A stretch of 21,350 bases of DNA, from positions 1 through 21,350 of the forward strand of contig CAYTFZ010000041.1 of the NCBI GenBank assembly GCA_964437215.1, in the 5' to 3' direction. The translations under genes and the position numbers were made by a program. This DNA comes from JAAYAN01 sp964437215 (GTDB taxonomy: Bacteria; Bacteroidota; Ignavibacteria; Ignavibacteriales; Melioribacteraceae). Below, piece after piece: positions 17,242 to 21,350 of the stretch (position 1 is its first letter; each line of letters starts with the position of its first letter). The notes below the pieces were generated by a model. The model was not told the DNA's origin. It searched no databases and saw only the letters and a list, made by a program, of their open reading frames with translations.

Positions 17242-18063
17242 ATGGAAAAATATGCACTTATTTTAGGAGCTTCAAGCGGATTTGGCGGAGCAGCGGCTAT
17301 TGAATTAGCAAAAAACGGATACAATATTATAGGAATTCACCTAGACAGGCAAGTTACAATTCCAAACGTTAATCAGATTATAAAAAAAATTGAAAAAAAT
17401 CACAAACAGGCGTTATTTTTTAATATAAATGCTGCCGACCAGATTAAGAGAAATGATGTACTTGATGAAATTACCGAAAGATCGTCCGGAGAAGAAAAAA
17501 TTAAGATTAATGTATTAATTCATTCTCTGGCATTTGGTACACTTAAACCTTTTATTACCTTAAAACCCGAAGACGGAATAAACAAAACTCAAATGGAAAT
17601 GACACTCGATGTAATGGCTCATTCTCTTGTTTACTGGACGCAGGGTTTGGTTCAGCGCGGACTTCTTGCAAAAAATGCGAGAATAATTGCTTTAACAAGC
17701 GCCGGTTCTCAAACAGTAATTCCATCCTACGGTGCGGTTTCTGCGGCAAAAGCTGCTGTTGAATCCCATATCCGATACCTTTCTGTTGAGCTTGGCTCGA
17801 TGGGAGTTACGGCAAACGCAATTATGGCTGGAGTTACAGATACTCCGGCACTCAGGAAAATACCCGGATCGGATCTGATGCTTTCTTCTGCCAAATTAAA
17901 AAATCCTATGGGCAGACTAACTACTCCCGAAGATGTTGCAAAAGCTATTATTTGTCTTTGCGATGAAAAATCTGACTGGATCAGCGGTAATGTTATAGGT
18001 GTAGATGGCTCTGAATACAGAGTTAATTATATGGGAGAAAAAGTTTGTAAAAACATAAAATAG
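17242..18063 (+). CDS. Enoyl-[acyl-carrier-protein] reductase-like SDR (FabI/FabL type)
   Basis: 273-residue short-chain dehydrogenase/reductase. The N-terminal nucleotide-binding motif is LILGASSGFGGAAAIELA. NVLIHSLAFG resembles the VHSIAFA strand of FabI. The active site is Tyr163-x6-Lys170 in SYGAVSAAKAAVESHIRYL. The six-residue spacing is that of enoyl-ACP reductases; classical SDRs have three. The downstream stretch RYLSVELGSMGVTANAIMAG, then DTPALRKIP and WISGNVIGVDGSEY, is closest in pattern to FabL of Bacillus. The expected reaction is NAD(P)H reduction of trans-2-enoyl-ACP in fatty-acid elongation. Which of FabI or FabL it groups with needs a tree. It is followed by trxA after 42 bases. 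Confidence 0.8.
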   Translation: MEKYALILGASSGFGGAAAIELAKNGYNIIGIHLDRQVTIPNVNQIIKKIEKNHKQALFFNINAADQIKRNDVLDEITERSSGEEKIKINVLIHSLAFGTLKPFITLKPEDGINKTQMEMTLDVMAHSLVYWTQGLVQRGLLAKNARIIALTSAGSQTVIPSYGAVSAAKAAVESHIRYLSVELGSMGVTANAIMAGVTDTPALRKIPGSDLMLSSAKLKNPMGRLTTPEDVAKAIICLCDEKSDWISGNVIGVDGSEYRVNYMGEKVCKNIK

Positions 18064-18105
18064 ATTCAATCAAAAATTATTTTTAAGATTATTCCGGAGA
18101 AAATA

Positions 18106-18426
18106 ATGAAACCAATTACATTTACAGATTCAAATTTTGAAAATGAAGTAGTTAAATCGGATATACCGGTTGTAATAGACTTTTGGGCTGCCTGGTGCGG
18201 ACCTTGCCGGATGATTGCTCCGGTTATTGAAGAACTAGCCGGAGAATTTAACGGTAAAGTTAAAATAGGAAAGCTTGACGTAGATGAAAATCAGCAGTCG
18301 GCTATTAAATACGGTGTGCGCAGCATTCCGACAGTTCTTTTTATAAAGAACGGACAGGTTGCAGATACTGTAATAGGAGCAGTCCCGAAATCAGTTTTTG
18401 TAGAAAAAATTAATGCATTGTTATAA
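18106..18426 (+). CDS. trxA: Thioredoxin
   Basis: 106 residues, canonical thioredoxin size. It is a cytoplasmic dithiol-disulfide reductant. The active site WCGPC has Cys31 and Cys34 within FWAAWCGPCRMIAPVIEELA, preceded by the buried-Asp strand VVIDFW. The cis-proline motif RSIPTVLF and the C-terminal GAVPKSVFVEKI helix complete the fold. There is no signal peptide or membrane anchor. CCGGAG upstream (spaced about six bases) supports the start. It lies between the enoyl reductase and serA on the same strand with 42- and 45-base gaps, so co-transcription is plausible but not shown. Confidence 0.97.
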   Translation: MKPITFTDSNFENEVVKSDIPVVIDFWAAWCGPCRMIAPVIEELAGEFNGKVKIGKLDVDENQQSAIKYGVRSIPTVLFIKNGQVADTVIGAVPKSVFVEKINALL

Positions 18427-18471
18427 TAAATAATTTGATAACCGAAGCATAACTAAACAGGAAAATAGGAA

Positions 18472-20049
18472 ATGAAAAAGATACTTATCTCAGATAATTT
18501 AGATCCGCGCTGTGTTGAAATATTTAAAGAGAATAATATTCAGGCAGATTTGAAACCCGGATTATCAAAGGAAGAACTTCTTAATGTAATAGGCGGTTAC
18601 AACGGCTTAATAGTCCGTAGCGCTACTCAGGTTACTGCCGAAGTAATTGAGAAAGGTGTTAATTTAGAAGTAGTAGGCCGTGCAGGAACAGGTATTGATA
18701 ACATTGATGTAAATGCTGCAACGCGCAAAGGTGTTCTTGTAATGAACACTCCGGGCGGAAACACAATATCAGCTGCCGAACATACTTTTGCTTTAATGAT
18801 GTCTCTTTGCAGAAATATTCCGCAGGGTGACCGTACAATGAAAGAAGGAAAGTGGGAAAGGAAAAATCTCAGCGGCTGCGAATTGAGCGAAAAAACAGTC
18901 GGAATAATTGGTCTGGGAAAAATCGGACGCGAAGTTGCTTTAAGGGCACAAGCTTTTAATATGAAAGTACTTGGTTACGATCCGATTATGTCTGAAGAAG
19001 CTGCTGCAAAATTAGGTATTCAACTTGTATGTTTGGATGATATTTATGCTCAGGCTGATATTATAACATTGCATGTTCCTTTAAACGATAAAACAAAAAA
19101 CTTAATATCCCTTGAAACATTGAAAAAATGTAAAAAAGGTGTTAAAATAATAAATTGCGCACGCGGCGGAGTTGTTAATGAAGATGAAATAGTTGAGGCT
19201 ATTGATAACGGATATGTTTCCGGGGCTGCATTTGATGTATATTCCGAAGAACCGCCAAAAAATGAAAAACTTGTTAAGCATTCGAAAATTATCTGCACTC
19301 CTCATCTTGGTGCTTCTACTGTTGAAGCTCAGGAGAAAGTGGCTTTACAGATTGCAGAGCAGATTGTTGATTTTTATAATGGTAAGGATTTCAGCGGTGC
19401 TGTAAACAGTACTGCAGTTAAAACATCCGATAAAACAATATCTCCGTTTATCCGCTTAGCCGAAGTTCTCGGTTCGATGATTGCGCAGTTTTCAGGAAAG
19501 AATATTTCGGATATCAGAATTATTTATGATGGCGAAAATTTAAAGGAATATGCAAAAGCATTATCGGTAGGCGCGGTTAAAGGAATTCTTTCTAATACAA
19601 TACACGAACCTGTAAATACAATTAATGCTTTATTTTTTGCAAAAGAAATGGGATTGGATTATAAAGAAATTTTTAATCCATCGAGTATTAATTATGCTGC
19701 AGAAATAACGATAAAAGCAAAAACCGAATCAACAGAAATTAGTGTTTCGGGTACTGTTTTTAACGATACTGAAATAAGAATTACCAGTATTGACGGCATA
19801 AAATGTGAAATAATTCCATCAGGGTATATACTGTTTTACAGAAATATAGATAAACCGGGAATGCTTGCCCAGGTAAGTAAAATATTGGCGGATTATAAAA
19901 TAAATATTGGCGGGTTATCTCTTGCTCGGCAAGACAATGTAAAAGAAGCAATGACTGCTGTTAATGTTGATTCCGAAATATCTAAGGAAGTGTTAACTCA
20001 AATATCACAAATAAAAGATGTTAAGGAAGTTTTCTTTGTACATTTTTAG
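18472..20049 (+). CDS. serA: D-3-phosphoglycerate dehydrogenase, long ACT-containing form
   Basis: 525 residues, the length of the type with an extra intervening domain plus ACT domain. It oxidises 3-phosphoglycerate with NAD to 3-phosphohydroxypyruvate, the first step of serine synthesis. The substrate/NAD region shows VVGRAGTGIDNIDVNAATRK, NTPGGNTISAAEHTFALMM and the Rossmann motif VGIIGLGKIGREVA. Catalytic residues visible are Arg231 (NCARGGVVNE), Glu259/260 (YSEEPP) and His278 (TPHLGAST). Residues about 320-445 form the intervening (ASB-like) domain. About 452-525 is an ACT domain (RNIDKPGMLAQVSKILADYK, INIGGLSLARQ), the usual site of serine feedback control. A weak hairpin terminator follows. 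Confidence 0.95.
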   Translation: MKKILISDNLDPRCVEIFKENNIQADLKPGLSKEELLNVIGGYNGLIVRSATQVTAEVIEKGVNLEVVGRAGTGIDNIDVNAATRKGVLVMNTPGGNTISAAEHTFALMMSLCRNIPQGDRTMKEGKWERKNLSGCELSEKTVGIIGLGKIGREVALRAQAFNMKVLGYDPIMSEEAAAKLGIQLVCLDDIYAQADIITLHVPLNDKTKNLISLETLKKCKKGVKIINCARGGVVNEDEIVEAIDNGYVSGAAFDVYSEEPPKNEKLVKHSKIICTPHLGASTVEAQEKVALQIAEQIVDFYNGKDFSGAVNSTAVKTSDKTISPFIRLAEVLGSMIAQFSGKNISDIRIIYDGENLKEYAKALSVGAVKGILSNTIHEPVNTINALFFAKEMGLDYKEIFNPSSINYAAEITIKAKTESTEISVSGTVFNDTEIRITSIDGIKCEIIPSGYILFYRNIDKPGMLAQVSKILADYKINIGGLSLARQDNVKEAMTAVNVDSEISKEVLTQISQIKDVKEVFFVHF

Positions 20050-20072
20050 CTTATTTTAAAAAAAAAGCTAAA
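20045..20072 (+). terminator. Weak hairpin terminator candidate after serA
   Basis: TTTAGCTT (20045-20052), which includes the serA stop codon, pairs with AAGCTAAA (20065-20072): an 8-bp A/T-rich stem with a 12-base A-rich loop, followed by TTATTTATT. The low G+C and long loop make it a weak candidate. Confidence 0.35.
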
Positions 20073-20148
20073 TTATTTATTAATATTTGTATTTATGCGC
20101 AAAATTATTACTTTTATGTAATAGTAATTTTATTGTGTAATATTGGAA

Positions 20149-20175
20149 GTGTACATTGTTGGGGGCAATGTGCAT
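20149..20175 (+). other. Intergenic hairpin with a GGGGG loop
   Basis: GTGTACATTG (20149-20158) pairs with CAATGTGCAT (20166-20175): ten pairs including two G-U wobbles on the plus strand, with loop TTGGGGG. It lies in the 363-base gap between serA and the TonB-dependent receptor. The rest of that gap is A/T-rich with no convincing gene. It may be a second terminator (weak U-tail), a leader structure of the receptor mRNA, or chance. Confidence 0.35.
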
Positions 20176-20412
20176 TTATAAAATATTAATTTATTAGCAG
20201 CGAAAAAATATGAAAAATTCGGATTCGCCAAAAATATTTACATTATACTTCTCAAAATACAATAATGTTCCAGCCTTTTTTGCAAAAAACCCAATTATTA
20301 TAAATACCATTCCATTAATTCTGAATCAGAAAAATAAGGAGGAATATCAGGAATAACTATAATACAGTTTAATTTATTTTGCTTTATTTAATTAACTATT
20401 CAGGAGAATAAT

Positions 20413-21350
20413 ATGCATCGAAAAATTTTTTACTGTTTCTTATTTCTTTTGTTAATGCCGGTTTTATTGCTGGCAAGCACGAAAGGAAGAATTAAAGGTA
20501 AAGTTGTTGATCTTCAAACAAACGAACCTTTAGTTGGTGCAAACGTTCTTGTTATCGGTTCAAGCACAGGAGCTGCAACCGATGCAAGCGGAGAATTTGT
20601 GCTACAAAACCTTGAAGCTGGTACTTATACACTTAAAGCTTCATATCTCGGTTATCAATCGATAACTATTTCGAATGTAAGGGTAAATGCTGATCTTACT
20701 ACTAACATCGATTTCCAGTTACCCGCAGAAGGAATTAATGTAGGTACTGTTGAAATTATAGCAAAAAGACCCCTTATACAAAAAGATAATACTAATAAAA
20801 TTAGAATCACTTCTAGTGAAGATATTGCCGCTTTGCCTGTGAGAAGCGTTAACCAGATTATCGGATTAAGCGCAGGTGTTGTTTTGCAGGATAATGCAGT
20901 TTTTATCCGCGGAGGACGTATTGATGAAGTTGGATTTTACCTCGAAGGAACTTCAATAAAAAATCCTATGACTGGTGGAAGAGCTGTTACTATTCCTCAG
21001 GATGCAATTGAAGAAGTTCAGGTTCAATCCGGCGGTATGACTGCTGAATTCGGTAACGGAAATGCCGGTATTGTAAGGCAGCAGCTTAAAACAGGCGGAG
21101 CTGAATTAAAAGCTAGTCTCGAATATATAACAGATAACATTACTTTTAAAAGTAAAAATAATGCATATGATGGTGAAAAGCGTTTAGGCGCTTACTGGTA
21201 TGGATATGACGAATTAAGCGCTGTTTTAAGCGGACCTATGCCGTATTTTGAAAACAGAGTGAAATTTTTCGCTAATTTCAATTATCAATTTAATAGAGAT
21301 AACGATCCGCAGCCTTATCCCGGTATTAATATCGGTAATGTTGTATTTAC
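20413..21350 (+). CDS. TonB-dependent outer-membrane receptor, 5' part (runs off the window)
   Basis: 312 complete codons are visible and the frame stays open to the last base. The N-terminus MHRKIFYCFLFLLLMP followed by VLLLAS is a signal peptide with cleavage expected near residue 22. Residues about 25-105 form a carboxypeptidase-like regulatory (CarbopepD_reg) domain: IKGKVVDLQTNEPLVGANVL, ATDASGEFVLQNLEAGTYTL, SYLGYQS. A plug domain follows (about 115-230): ALPVRSVNQIIGLSAGVVLQ, VFIRGGRIDEVGFYLEGTS, IEEVQVQSGGMTAEFGNGNA. The beta-barrel then begins. This order is typical of Bacteroidota-type SusC/TonB receptors that import glycans, peptides or metal complexes. AGGAG at 20402-20406 supports the start. 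The ligand is unknown because the barrel is cut off. Confidence 0.92.
   Translation, partial: MHRKIFYCFLFLLLMPVLLLASTKGRIKGKVVDLQTNEPLVGANVLVIGSSTGAATDASGEFVLQNLEAGTYTLKASYLGYQSITISNVRVNADLTTNIDFQLPAEGINVGTVEIIAKRPLIQKDNTNKIRITSSEDIAALPVRSVNQIIGLSAGVVLQDNAVFIRGGRIDEVGFYLEGTSIKNPMTGGRAVTIPQDAIEEVQVQSGGMTAEFGNGNAGIVRQQLKTGGAELKASLEYITDNITFKSKNNAYDGEKRLGAYWYGYDELSAVLSGPMPYFENRVKFFANFNYQFNRDNDPQPYPGINIGNVVF

Overview
The window is AT-rich (roughly one third G+C by eye). Its gene content is that of a Gram-negative bacterium of the Bacteroidota/Chlorobi/Ignavibacteria sphere. Pointers are a TonB-dependent receptor with an N-terminal carboxypeptidase-like domain, TAnnTTTG-type -7 promoter boxes, few strong Shine-Dalgarno sites, and several stand-alone four-helix-bundle (S23/IVP-like) proteins. 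A 100-N gap flanked by an exact 55-base duplication points to a scaffolded, probably metagenomic, short-read assembly. The phylum assignment is inference.

Layout. (1) 1-288: no gene; a 14-bp tandem repeat, a degenerate repeat arm, a possible folded segment and a hairpin terminator. (2) 289-3186, minus strand: an AGE-family (cellobiose 2-epimerase-like) enzyme, then an overlapping trio of ECF sigma factor, two-helix membrane protein (probable anti-sigma) and YbjQ-family protein. (3) 3349-17151, plus strand: a compact gene run. It holds an LhgO-type oxidase, a polyprenyl-phosphate sugar transferase, a DPM1-like glycosyltransferase, a GT2/degenerate sugar-transferase fusion, accA, a YbgC-like thioesterase, a Wzx-type flippase, dut and dnaE. 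Three four-helix-bundle genes are interspersed. (4) 17242-20049: a FabI/FabL-like enoyl-ACP reductase, thioredoxin and SerA. (5) 20050-20412: intergenic. (6) 20413-end: 5' part of a TonB-dependent receptor.

The most unusual feature lies in region 3. Host genes there are separated by 0-2 bases (GT2 fusion/accA, thioesterase/flippase, flippase/dut), except at five junctions. Every one of those five is occupied by an element bounded by inverted, low-complexity A/T-rich arms. Three elements carry a four-helix-bundle gene; two are short gene-less hairpins. The right arm usually ends 0-6 bases before the next start codon, and the left arm begins at or inside the preceding stop. The arms belong to three sequence families (GAGTAA-like, AGTTATAAGTTTTAAGT-like, AATGTATAATTTAT). 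Each gene-bearing element has its own family and a divergent protein. A solo arm of the GAGTAA family lies in frame inside lhgO, and copies of the AATGTATAATTTAT unit open the window. The architecture recalls the intervening sequences of fragmented 23S rRNA (stem-forming arms around an S23 protein gene), but placed between protein genes of an operon. The 55-base duplication at the gap begins within about five bases of one element's right edge, which fits a population polymorphic for that element.

Metabolically, the plus-strand run combines surface glycan assembly (initiating transferase, glycosyltransferases, flippase) with fatty-acid synthesis (accA, the ENR homologue) and DNA replication (dut, dnaE).
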